Source: Geosiphon pyriformis
Taxonomy: Eukaryota > Glomeromycota > Glomeromycetes > Archaeosporales > Geosiphonaceae
DNA length: 10,121 bases
Assembly: GCA_016748015.1 (NCBI GenBank)
Contig: JAAOMT010000046.1
Location: forward strand, 997,459-1,007,579
Direction: 5' to 3'
Made by a program: the position numbers and the translations under genes. Positions within the stretch are counted from its first letter, which is position 1; every line of letters begins with the position of its first letter. The notes under the pieces were generated by a model. It saw nothing but the letters and a program-made list of their open reading frames with translations, was not told the DNA's origin and did no database searches. Below, piece after piece: positions 1 through 7,966 of this stretch.

Positions 1-500
1 ATTCATTGATAAAATGGGGCAGATGCCAACAAGAGAAAACCACAGCTCTGGCCAACTTATCCGCCTGCTCATTGCCCGAAATACCTGAATGACCTTTGAT
101 CTTATACCAATTAACATCCAAATTCTTATGACGAATGATGTTTACAATATGGCAATGTTCAATTTAGCACCAATTCCTAAAATCCAGGCAAACCAGATCC
201 AATTCCAACTTACAAGCATTCAAAACAGCTTGACTGTCTGAGAACAAGTTGACCGAATGAGAAGAAGGGACACACTCGAGAGCTAAAGCAATAATCTGCA
301 ACTCTGTCAAGGTAGAAGACATCAAACCAGACACTTTCACACCCAAACTCATACCTATGTTTTCAAAGAAAACAGCAGCCCCAGGTCTCATATCAACAGT
401 CTTCAAACCACTCAAAGATCTATCCATATAGACAGAAAGATGACTAACATCAGAACACAACAAATTGGCACTGATAGCACCAAACTCACAAGACTGAAGA
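1..500 (-). pseudogene. RNase H domain of the LINE ORF2
   Basis: This is the C-terminal RNase H domain, which would degrade RNA in RNA/DNA hybrids during target-primed reverse transcription. The four acidic catalytic positions can all be seen: Asp at 422-424 in VYMDRS (the usual T-D-G-S motif with Gly replaced by Arg), Glu at 302-304 in TELQ, Asp at 236-238 in FSDSQA, and Asp at 59-61 in GNEQADKLA. The last is preceded by KGHSG, the typical RNase H C-terminal signature with its conserved His. A TAA at 164-166 breaks the frame between the third and fourth catalytic residues, so no complete domain could be made. The family expects Trp or another sense codon there. The protein continues past the window edge. 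Confidence 0.88.
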
Positions 501-619
501 ACATCTGAAAAGCCGCTATCATCCAAAGGCAAGGAATAAACAGAAAGAAAAGATGCACCACCAAGAAATTGAACAGAAAGCTCAAACCAAACAGGAACTA
601 GACCATGTGGATCCAACCA

Positions 620-2125
620 CTTCTACTGTCTGAAGGTTTTTCAATCAAAAATAGCCCTACTTCGGTCACATAGCTGGTTCATAAAGACAATTTCATAATG
701 CCAAAGTGAAGAAACACACTTAAAATAGGTTGATTCACCAAGAACAAAAGACATAGGAGTTCTACCTCAATGACAAAAAGCATTGGTCAAAGAGCCATCT
801 AAGAACAAATCATGTCCAGAGAAAACGCACATCATATTTGCTAGAAAATTATTTAAAGGATTAATCTTGACATGAACTGGGCATTGCAAAGAATAAAGTG
901 GATACCAGCAGAGGACCTGAAAATCATATGACTGGTAAAAGAATAAACAACCCAAAATCCCAACAAAGTTTGTGAAAAAAACAACCAAAACCAATTTACT
1001 CTCAGCCTGAATCTGCTCAAAAGTCTTCAAACCATACAGAGAAAGATGATGAATTGCATCACTAAGGAAATCACATGGCAAGCCAAACTTAAATTTCAAG
1101 TCCTTATGAATCAAAGTGTTCCACTTTTCACAAACACTGACAAGAACATAACTGAATTGTGTTCTATAGCCAACAATAAGAAAGAGAACCACCAAAACCA
1201 AATACGAAAACTGTTTATTAAATACTGCCTTTTTTAGGATTCAATTAGCAAAAAACTGGATGTCAGAATGTGCTTTAGCCAAGCTAGACTTTGAAAAACT
1301 CTTAGTTAATAGATAGATTCCTAAATAGCAATGTGATTTCTCTTTCTTGACAATAGAAATAGGTGACTCGCTGATTAACAAAAAAAGATCTGTAACCTTG
1401 CAATTGATGGAAATGGCCACAGTCTTGTCATTATTAATCAAAATATTATTGATATTGAAAAATTTACTAACAACATTAAGAATGTGCTGTGTAGTACTTC
1501 AACTGCTGCCAACCCATATAGTATCATCAACAAAAGCACTCATGGCAAAAAAAGAAGAGAGACCAGCCCAAGATTCAGCATGATCACATTCAGAAATAAA
1601 GTAAGAATTCAACCTATATCTACACCCATCTGCTTGTCTCTTGATTTCACATAAAAAAGGATCATAAAATATGTGCCAGAGGAATGGTAAAAACATCTCT
1701 TCCTGGTCCAAGCTGTCGTGTACCCTATACTCATCTATCAAACCAAAATCTGTCATAATCCTATTAACGCAACCATTATGGATACTACCAAAAAACCTAA
1801 TGAACCTGCTACATATCTTTATCCTAACCAAACTGTTTTGAAGATGCTCTTACCCAACAGAATCATAAGTCTTTCATATGTTCTGCAAGACCAACTAGAG
1901 TTCATGACCCTTCTCCAAAGCATTTTCAATTACTGAATCAATGGCAAAAATAAAAGACTACATTGTTATACTTCTTAGAACCAAAAAATTGTCTCCATAC
2001 AAAACATCAAAAGTACTGCATGCTGACAAAATCTTATCTGAAAGAATCTTGGAAAAAATTTTATGGGCAGTTTCAATCAAGGCAATAGGTTGGGTGTTTG
2101 TAAGAACTCTTTCTCATTCATACAA
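620..2125 (-). pseudogene. Reverse transcriptase and connection region of the LINE ORF2
   Basis: Reading downwards from 2125, the order is an N-T-Q-P-I-A-L-I-E block (the usual R-P-I-A-L motif with Gln for Arg), then motif A at about 1890-1860 reading Q-N-I-stop-K-T-Y-D-S-V, where the metal-binding Asp has become Asn. Motif C follows as F-V-D-D at 1523-1534, with both Asp present (the equivalent of Y-A-D-D). After it come N-N-D-K-T and Y-L-G-I-Y, typical of the palm and thumb of LINE reverse transcriptases. The segment 620-1240 is the less conserved connection before RNase H. Nine stops (at 2114, 1958, 1895, 1874, 1850, 1499, 1241, 767 and 641) break the frame and none needs an indel. The beginning of the domain is on the other side of the LTR insertion, at 8745-8900. 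Confidence 0.88.
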
Positions 2126-2195
2126 TGTTATTCATAAAAAGAAAACAGATATAGAAAAAATAATAAACCAATAAGAAAATAATAGTTAGCACATG

Positions 2196-2355
2196 AGCAC
2201 ATTGCTCAGCAATATGGAGCAATGTCAGAAATCACAGCATATTACTCAGCAATGTGGAGCAATATTAGAAATCACAGCACAATGCTCAGCAATATGAGCA
2301 TTGCTTAATAAATTATAGCACATCACTTGAGAATGTGAGCAATTTTGTAGAATCC
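2196..2355 (+). repeat. Four imperfect 40-bp tandem repeats in U3 of the 5' LTR
   Basis: Units begin with AGCA at 2196, 2236, 2276 and 2317 (40, 40, 41 and about 39 bp). Units 1 and 2 are closest to each other; unit 4 is the most divergent. Unit 1 centres on ATTGCTCAGCAAT (2201-2213), a perfect palindrome around one central base, and GAGCAAT follows in most units. The array lies just upstream of the TATA-like run, where an enhancer or regulator-binding array would be expected; that role is inference. Confidence 0.85.
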
Positions 2356-2363
2356 AAATTATG

Positions 2364-2371
2364 TATATATA
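2364..2371 (+). promoter_or_regulatory. TATA-like box of the 5' LTR
   Basis: TATATATA lies directly downstream of the U3 repeats and upstream of AATAAA. It is retained in the other LTR at 8135-8142. It is the best candidate for the RNA polymerase II core promoter of the element. AT-rich sequence makes chance matches common, so position and retention are the support. Confidence 0.5.
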
Positions 2372-2449
2372 GTGATAGCATTAGAAGTAGAAAGAACAGA
2401 CCTCTCAGTTTAGATTTTGTCTAAACAATCTTCCAATTTACAAATATCA

Positions 2450-2455
2450 AATAAA
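2450..2455 (+). promoter_or_regulatory. Poly(A) signal candidate AATAAA, 5' LTR
   Basis: AATAAA lies about 85 bp after the TATA-like run and is followed by T-rich sequence and a stem-loop at 2486-2510. TATA, AATAAA and a GT/T-rich region in that order suggest the R/U5 boundary lies near here. The match is short in an AT-rich background. Confidence 0.4.
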
Positions 2456-2485
2456 TAATTATTTTTTATCTCAATTCCACTCTTC

Positions 2486-2510
2486 ACTATCAACACTTTA
2501 TATTGATAGT
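2486..2510 (+). other. LTR stem-loop 1 (8-bp perfect stem)
   Basis: ACTATCAA (2486-2493) pairs with TTGATAGT (2503-2510) around a 9-base loop. The copy at 8257-8281 has both arms unchanged and one loop substitution (A to G). It follows the AATAAA motif, so a role in RNA 3'-end formation or packaging is possible but unproven. Confidence 0.6.
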
Positions 2511-2534
2511 AATTGATACTTAACCACACTAGAA

Positions 2535-2559
2535 CAATAGCTCTTGATCACGGCTATTG
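2535..2559 (+). other. LTR stem-loop 2 (7-bp perfect stem)
   Basis: CAATAGC (2535-2541) pairs with GCTATTG (2553-2559) around an 11-base loop. In the 3' LTR (8306-8330) the arms are unchanged while two loop bases differ. It lies 24 bases after stem-loop 1. Confidence 0.6.
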
Positions 2560-2975
2560 ACAAAATACTAACTTGTGCATTGCCTTGGTTCATTTCTTTA
2601 TTTCTTTTATTTTTTTTTCTTTGATTTTATTGTTGCATATTAATTAATTAAGGATTAAAGTGCTGAATTATTGACATCACAGATAGTCTGGTAAAAAACC
2701 CAGAAATAAGGGTAGAATCATATATATATTAATGGATAGCTTACCAGAAGGGCACGACTGTCAGATTAAACCAGCCATCACACTGAAGACAGAAATTGGG
2801 AAAACAACTTACCAACCATATTGTTATTGAATCTCTGTCTATTATACAAAAGACTCAACTCTAAAACCTTCAGATACAACCTACATACTAGTATTACCAG
2901 CATTATCAAGATATTGAGCACCAAGTTATAGATTTGTTATTTGCTTTGAGACTTCAAATAAACATTTGTAACATT

Positions 2976-2991
2976 TGGTGCTCCCTATAAA
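2976..2991 (+). promoter_or_regulatory. Primer-binding site (tRNA-primed minus-strand start)
   Basis: TGGTGCTCCC begins two bases after the LTR end TAACA, so the internal end reads TAACATT then TGG. TGG is the complement of the CCA tail of a tRNA, and the two-base offset is the usual retroviral arrangement. The matching tRNA would end GGGAGCACCA; its identity cannot be given from the window. Confidence 0.7.
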
Positions 2992-3035
2992 GTATAATCT
3001 TACAGAGAACTGGTACCAACAACAATCATCCAAAA

Positions 3036-5209
3036 GTGACAGAATCAGAAAAAATAGGAGCAAACCATTTAGGATTTGCCAAATTCTTATTTCAACAGTA
3101 CAGCCAACAATTAGAATTAAACAATAACCATTTTCCAGCAGAATCAGCCTTTAACTTCTACATTAACAATAAAATCACAGACTGCTTAGGAGGAACAGTT
3201 AACATTAAATCCACAAGGAAGAATTTCTACACAGAATTATTTCAACATACCAGCTTACCAAAAAACTACAGTTTCGTACCAATCATTAAGAAAATCAATC
3301 AAACTATTGAGAAGTATACACAACAACAATTTCCCATCCCTTATGCAGACAAAGACAAAGAAAAATTGCAAACACCAGCAATAACACCAAAACAAATACA
3401 ACCACATACTTGGAAGAAAACCAGAGTTGAATTACCAACAAACACATTATACTACTATACACCCAGAAGTGCATCAACATTTTATCAACAGACACATCCA
3501 CATTACACATAACATCAACCTTTGGACAACTTCCATTTCAAAGTAAACAAAAAAAAGCAGAATTACTAGGAACCTATGGCGATTATTTTGAAGGATTTAA
3601 ATCATGATCACTGACACCATCAGGATTTCAATCACTGCCACTTCAACCAGATTTTGAAAACACGAGTCCCTGAGAGATAACAGAATCAGAGGAGGAAGAA
3701 AAAGAAGTCGAAGATCAAGAATTTACTTACCAGAACCTGATTCCAGAAAATCCGGACATTAAAACCCCAAACTTTTAAACTCAGCAAAATCTAAATTTAA
3801 AAAATCTGGAGATTGAAACCCTGAATTTTCAAATGCAGCACAATCAGAATGATTAAAACCCCAAAACAATTAATCAGCAAAACTTACCTCTAATAATTGT
3901 CATCAATCAATCACCAATTAAACCAATTATTGAATCAATTCAACAGCAGCCACTTCAACCATCCCAACAACTACAACAGCCACTTCCACCACCACAACAA
4001 CCACCTTAACAACCACTAAAACAACAAATCATAGTACTAATGGCATATGCTTCTATTGCCAAACTTGAAAAATTCACTGGTGAAAAGGACGATGTCTAAG
4101 TGTGGCTAAACAATATGCAAAAAACCATCACAGCCAATAGATGAGATGATGCCAGAGCCATACAAGCCATCCCCTATTTTCTCCAAGATACTGCTGATTC
4201 ATGGTATCAAAGCTTGGTTAACAAACTCTAAGATTTTAATGCATTCAAGCTTGTGTTTCTACAATATTTTAGTAATAATAATAGCATCAACCAATTAGCC
4301 AATACCTTCATCACAATTAAACAAGGAGAAACTAAAGCAGTTACCATTTACTTGGGACATTTTTACAGGAATTTGTGCCAAATCCAAGCAATTCAAGCTG
4401 ACTATTTTACAATGCCTCAGATTCTAAACCAGTTCATTTGTGGATTACACAGTAGTATCCTTTAACACATACATCTAATGCATCTAGCAGATCTGCAAGC
4501 TGCCATTACAAATGCCAGAAATTTTGAAGCAGCTAAACTGAAAGCTAACCATGTCTAAGCCATCAATCTAGTGATGAATGAATCATCTGAATTGGATTCT
4601 AAGTTGAAACAATTCAGTAATTCTATCAACCAAAAATTAGAGGAATACTTAGCTAACAATTAGGCAATCTATCAACCTCCACACCAACATAATAATCAAG
4701 AAAACGCAAATTGTTTCCAGAATCAGTCGCATCTATTATTATCAACCAATCAACAGTGACAACAGGAAATTCGTGTTTGCCACTATTGTGGTAAACAAGA
4801 ACACCTACAAATTAATTGCCACTGTTGTTTAAATAACCAATGATCGGGAAATCAATATCAAAATCCCGATTGCCGGTTTCAACCTCCAAATAATCCACCA
4901 AACTCAGAGCCATATCATCAGAATTACCTACTTATAATGCAGCAGCCACTTTATTAACCACCAGTATATCAAGTGCCAATTTATTAATTAATGACACCAG
5001 CAATATATCAGCTGTAGTCACAAACCATTTATTAACCACAGCCTCAGGTAATCTATCAGCCCCAACAAATTCAAACACTGTCACAGAACTTACCTCAAAA
5101 CAGAACCCAAAGGCCAAAATTAACTCAACAAAGCTGGAGATCATTGATGGTAGTCTACTAACTGATCCCCAGTTCTTTCACACAACCAACAGAATCTCAA
5201 CAATGGAAT
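3036..5209 (+). pseudogene. gag: gag (capsid and nucleocapsid) pseudogene
   Basis: This is the structural protein part of a single gag-protease-dUTPase frame. An N-terminal 150-residue block runs 3036-3485 without stops. A one-base loss near 3470-3484 then shifts the frame, which continues through a Pro/Gln-rich stretch (about 3900-4030) and a retrotransposon-gag capsid domain (about 4065-4560, with D-S-W-Y-Q and a conserved F-L-x-Y-F block). A CCHC knuckle lies at 4778-4819, followed by a Gln/Pro/Tyr-rich tail. Eighteen in-frame stops fall between 3605 and 5161. The first codon of the N-terminal block is GTG at 3036; a eukaryotic start should be ATG, so the start is probably lost too. Gag would form the virus-like particle. 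The stops exclude a product. Confidence 0.88.
4778..4819 (+). other. CCHC zinc knuckle of gag nucleocapsid
   Basis: The translated spacing is C-x2-C-x4-H-x4-C (Cys at 4778, Cys at 4787, His at 4802, Cys at 4817), the standard nucleic-acid-binding knuckle of retroviral and LTR-retrotransposon gag. All four ligands are kept, though the frame has stops at 4757 and 4841 on either side. Glu occupies the place just before His where Gly is usual. Confidence 0.92.
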
Positions 5210-5890
5210 TTGGGCACTAAGTACACCCAAAACCCAAATTCTCAGAACTATTTAAGTCTTCTGGTTACTTCAGAAGATGCCTCACCCAACACCCAAGAAC
5301 CCAACCAGAAGCAACCACTTATCAGCAATATTCTACCAACCACCATCATAGAAGATGAGTCTCTAACAGCTATATTTCCTTTTGAAATCGAGGAACCATT
5401 AGAAACCTCATTGTTCAGTGGAGCCACACTTGAGAAAAAACCCATCACAGTGATGTACACTGATGCCAAAATTGATGGTCAGTCTATCAAACTGATTCTA
5501 GATAGTGGATCTGCTGGCAGCATCATTACAAGACAGCTCATAGACCAATTAGGTTGCTGAGTTGATAGAGCTGCCAGTGCAAGGATAATTACCATTGATG
5601 GAGCCACCAAGACTTCAATTGGTGAAATAGATGTCCTACTTATTGAAGTCAATAGCATTATTGTACTGATCAAGATATTAGTCATGGAAGCCACTCAGTA
5701 CCAAGCACTTGTTGACAATGACTGGCTATCCAAAACTTATGTAATGCTTAATTGAAACACCCAAAAGCTTCAGCTTAGTCAAAATGGTCAACACACATGT
5801 ATACCAACCATGTGTGGCCACTTCAAGCCAATCACCACACCAACAGCACCACTTATCAAATTCGAGGAAGAAAAAGAGAAATCTGTCTGA
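5210..5890 (+). pseudogene. pro: Retroviral-type aspartic protease pseudogene
   Basis: This is the protease that would cleave the gag-pol precursor. The active-site motif L-I-L-D-S-G-S-A-G-S is at 5492-5521, with the catalytic Asp at 5501-5503 intact. It sits in the usual context: a beta strand before (D-G-Q-S-I-K) and I-I-T after. Some 65 residues later Q-A-L-V-D-N-D-W-L matches the second conserved block of this family, with Asp where Gly is normal. Such enzymes act as dimers, so one D-S-G per chain is expected. TGA at 5558 falls 19 codons after the active site; further TGA codons lie at 5753 and 5888. The frame is the same as gag, so protease was made by fusion without a frameshift signal. 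Confidence 0.9.
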
Positions 5891-6165
5891 AAAGCTTATC
5901 AGGTTTTATGGGCTGACAGCGACCACAATGAACTACCACTAATACTATTCTGGGACAACAACAACAAAGAAAAGCAGAAAGAAGAACTTACCTGGAATAC
6001 TGACCAAGCCTGGAAAATTGACAATGACTAAGAAGAACTAATAAATTGAAAGTGGGAAGAAAATAAAAAGGAAAAAGAAAAAGGAAAAGAAGAAAAACCA
6101 ACACCTAACAGCACTAATACATATAATTCATACACCACACCTCAATGATCCACTTATTACCACCC
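5891..6165 (+). pseudogene. Acidic/Lys-rich linker between protease and Cys-rich region
   Basis: The gag-protease frame continues here with stops at 6029, 6047 and 6146. The encoded segment is charged and probably disordered: a Trp- and Asp-containing part, then a run dominated by Lys and Glu (about 6050-6100) and a Thr/Asn/Tyr-rich part. No known domain is recognised. It appears to be a spacer joining protease to the Cys-rich region. Confidence 0.65.
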
Positions 6166-6790
6166 AAAACTGGTATGCATTGATTATGGCAAGAAATTGT
6201 TGTCAATAGGTGCTTGTTGTGGTAACAATGAAGAATACCAAACAGCAACCAAATTCTACTGTTGTCCATGCATCATTGAATGCTTTGGAAGACCAAAGCG
6301 AGTTGGCAAATGGGACAATAAACCATGCTTGGCTTGTGGAGAAACTCTCCTGGACAAAGAAATGTGGAATGACATTCTTGGACAAGGAAGAATGTGTAAT
6401 AAAATGTGTTAATATACAATCCTAATCAATGACTGGATATGCAAGGGAACACCAATTGACAATGTTTAGAAAAGAGTGTTGTAATGATTGGAAAGATATT
6501 TCTATGACAAATATGAACTCTGGAGAATGGCATATGCGAAAACAGAAGGTGTGACAACCAGTGAACTCTTAAAAATTAAAAACAACTCTCTGTCTTTTTT
6601 TGAACCCAAATATGTTCAAACTTTTGATGTCTTTGGCAACATCAAGGACAATCCAAAAGAATTCCATGAACATTATCAGTGTTTAGCACCCACTAAAGAA
6701 GAACAAAAGCAGTGGTTAGAGCAGTTGAATACTTAATTATGTCAATACTGCTTAATCTTATGTGACTTTCAATATTGTAATGAGTACGAC
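6166..6790 (+). pseudogene. Cysteine-rich, probably zinc-binding region between protease and dUTPase
   Basis: In the same frame as protease, two cysteine clusters are seen. The first (6176-6409) contains V-C-I-D-Y, G-A-C-C-G, Y-C-C-P-C-x3-C, C-L-A-C-G and a final C-x3-C (MCNKMC). The second (6740-6778) reads C-x2-C-x3-C-x4-C. Between them lies a helical-looking stretch with Trp residues (about 6420-6730). The pairs of Cys at two-residue spacing suggest treble-clef or ribbon zinc sites, but I do not recognise a named family. The tyrosine at 6185-6187 probably replaces a ligand Cys (V-C-x2-Y instead of C-x2-C). Stops at 6410, 6467, 6482, 6485 and 6734 break it. Function unknown; nucleic-acid or protein binding is a guess. 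Confidence 0.7.
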
Positions 6791-6814
6791 CTTATTTACA
6801 ATCCACCATCATGC

Positions 6815-7700
6815 ATGATTTACACAATCCCAGAAGAAGATGAACCAATTACCTACTGTGCATTGGAATTGGGATCAACTTTCAACCCCGATTCAAACTT
6901 TGACAACAATGATGACAAAAACAACAGTTCCAGTTCTGCTCAATATGTCAACAAAAATAACAACAATTTGGACTCCAATTTAAACCCTGAAACATATATT
7001 ACACTCCCTGATCTCACCAAAAAGCAAGAACTGAAATGGTTCAGTAATAATAGAGAAGGTATTATGCCAGAATGTGTACATGATACTGATGCAGGGTTTG
7101 ATCTGAGATATCCAAGGAAAGATGTCATCAAATTGGAACCCTATTTGTGCACCAGTATTGATTTCAAAATAGCACTGGAAATTTCAGCAACAACTATGGT
7201 TCAATTAGCATTTAGGAGTAGCCTAGCAAAAAAAAAATCAACATCAGAGAAGGAATAATTAACGCAGGATATATAGAAAATATTATTGCTATGCTACAAA
7301 ATGATTCAAAAAAAGCATATATTATAGATCCAAATGAAAAGATAGCACAGGCAATATTTCTACCTCTGGTTAAAGTAGCTAAATTAATATTAGTGAGAAA
7401 CAGAAGAATTAGGAATAACAACAAAAAGGATACAGAGATTTGGATCCACAGGTAGAATAGACATACCAGTTAATATAGCAGAGGAAGAAGTTATTGGAAA
7501 AGGAGAAATTATCTCAACCCGTCAATTAATTTTCATTCTACCATATAACCAGTATATATTAGCTATAAAAAGAGAAGTAAAAGATCAAGCCCAATTGTTC
7601 AAAGTAGAAGCCACTATCTGTAAATCAGGAGAGATTAGACTCATTAATCTCTATATATTAGCCAAAAGCCCCAAAAATATCAAAATTCCCATTTACAACA
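6815..7700 (+). pseudogene. dut: dUTPase (dUTP pyrophosphatase) domain pseudogene
   Basis: Trimeric dUTPases hydrolyse dUTP to dUMP and limit uracil in DNA. All five motifs appear in order: motif 1 D-A-G-F-D-L (7088-7105), motif 2 R-S-S-L-A (7214-7228), motif 3 G-I-I-N-A-G-Y (7252-7272), motif 4 K-I-A-Q-A-I-F (7339-7359) and motif 5 F-G-S-T-G-R (7439-7456). Motif 3 has Asn at 7261-7263 where the catalytic Asp belongs. A run of nine A at 7229-7237 looks one base short and moves the frame by one; a second indel near 7395-7405 restores it before motif 5. About 90 residues preceding motif 1 are acidic and Asn/Ser-rich. After motif 5 the frame continues to about 7700 with a beta-rich segment ending K-I-P-I-Y-N, which I take for the start of the pre-RT region. 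Confidence 0.92.
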
Positions 7701-7882
7701 TATTTCAGAACTATCCAGAAATACTGTTACACTTTGATATGGAAACCATAATCATTAACCAATAAGAAAAAATGAACAATACACAAGTGGAAGACGTGAG
7801 AAACAAAGTCAAACAAACAATACTTGAAAAAAAAATATTAAAATTAATTCAAAACAAAGATTTCAATGGAGCTCAATATTAA
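7701..7882 (+). pseudogene. Residual C-terminal tail after the internal pol deletion
   Basis: The frame used by dUTPase motif 5 runs on without an indel, with TAA at 7763-7765, then an ATG at 7772 and 36 Lys/Ile/Asn-rich codons ending in TAA at 7880-7882, inside the A-run of the polypurine tract. No reverse transcriptase, RNase H or integrase motif is found between 7700 and the 3' LTR. I infer that this is the extreme C-terminus of the former pol protein, joined to the pre-RT region by a deletion whose junction lies near 7700. It could instead be unrelated filler. Confidence 0.45.
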
Positions 7883-7893
7883 AAAAAAGGAGA
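7881..7893 (+). promoter_or_regulatory. Polypurine tract (plus-strand primer)
   Basis: AAAAAAAAGGAGA lies three bases before the TGTTA start of the 3' LTR, where LTR elements keep the RNase H-resistant primer for plus-strand synthesis. Its presence shows that the cis signals for reverse transcription were kept although pol was lost. Confidence 0.75.
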
Positions 7894-7966
7894 TAATGTT
7901 ATTCATAAAAAGAAAACAGATATAGAAAAAATAATAAACCAATAAGAGAATAGTAGTTAGCATGTA

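Larger units (their letters stand above)
1..2125 (-). mobile_element. LINE (non-LTR) retrotransposon, downstream half: RT and RNase H, decayed
   Basis: One continuous minus-strand frame (codons whose low coordinate is 2 modulo 3) can be followed from 2125 down to 1. It encodes the reverse transcriptase from just after its N-terminal edge, a long connection region and an RNase H domain. The frame has no indel but carries 11 stops, at 2114, 1958, 1895, 1874, 1850, 1499, 1241, 767, 641, 623 and 164 (low coordinates). The EN-RT-RNase H order is that of LINE elements of the I/Tad/L1-like types. The piece is the continuation of the segment at 8745-10121; the LTR element at 2126-8744 separates them. 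The 3' UTR and tail lie beyond position 1. The clade cannot be fixed from this window. Confidence 0.9.
2126..2973 (+). repeat. 5' LTR (848 bp)
   Basis: The sequence is repeated without a gap at 7897-8744. It starts TGTTATTCAT and ends TTTGTAACA. On the internal sides the inverted termini extend to AATGTTA and TAACATT, which fits loss of two terminal bases on integration. U3 contains four 40-bp tandem units at 2196-2355. A TATA-like run lies at 2364-2371 and AATAAA at 2450-2455. Two perfect-stem hairpins follow, then a T-rich stretch around 2590-2630. By hand count it differs from the 3' LTR at about 90 sites, nearly all transitions. Confidence 0.95.

Noticed and set aside
1046-2174. Plus-strand open frames at 1046-1237, 1347-1583, 1718-1936 and 1941-2174
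   Set aside because: They lie antisense to the LINE RT frame, which shows domain motifs throughout. The last one also runs across the LTR boundary. None resembles a protein I know.
2196-2355. CRISPR-like array
   Set aside because: The 40-bp units are contiguous tandem copies without unique spacers, occur within an LTR and are in a eukaryotic setting.
3605-6736. Reassigned stop codons (a variant genetic code with TAA/TAG read as Gln)
   Set aside because: TGA replaces both Trp and Arg, TAA or TAG also replaces Trp in the LINE, frameshifts are present, and catalytic residues are lost. Decay explains all of it.
3304-7424. Minus-strand open frames at 3304-3510, 4932-5144, 5248-5469, 5479-5694, 6203-6385, 6940-7131 and 7212-7424, and the plus-strand frame 6210-6425
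   Set aside because: They are shadows of the gag-protease-dUTPase frame, which carries the CCHC, D-S-G and dUTPase motifs in proper order.
6815-7700. A host dUTPase gene lying between unrelated repeats
   Set aside because: It is in the same frame as protease and the Cys-rich region, within one LTR pair, and has no intron or promoter of its own.
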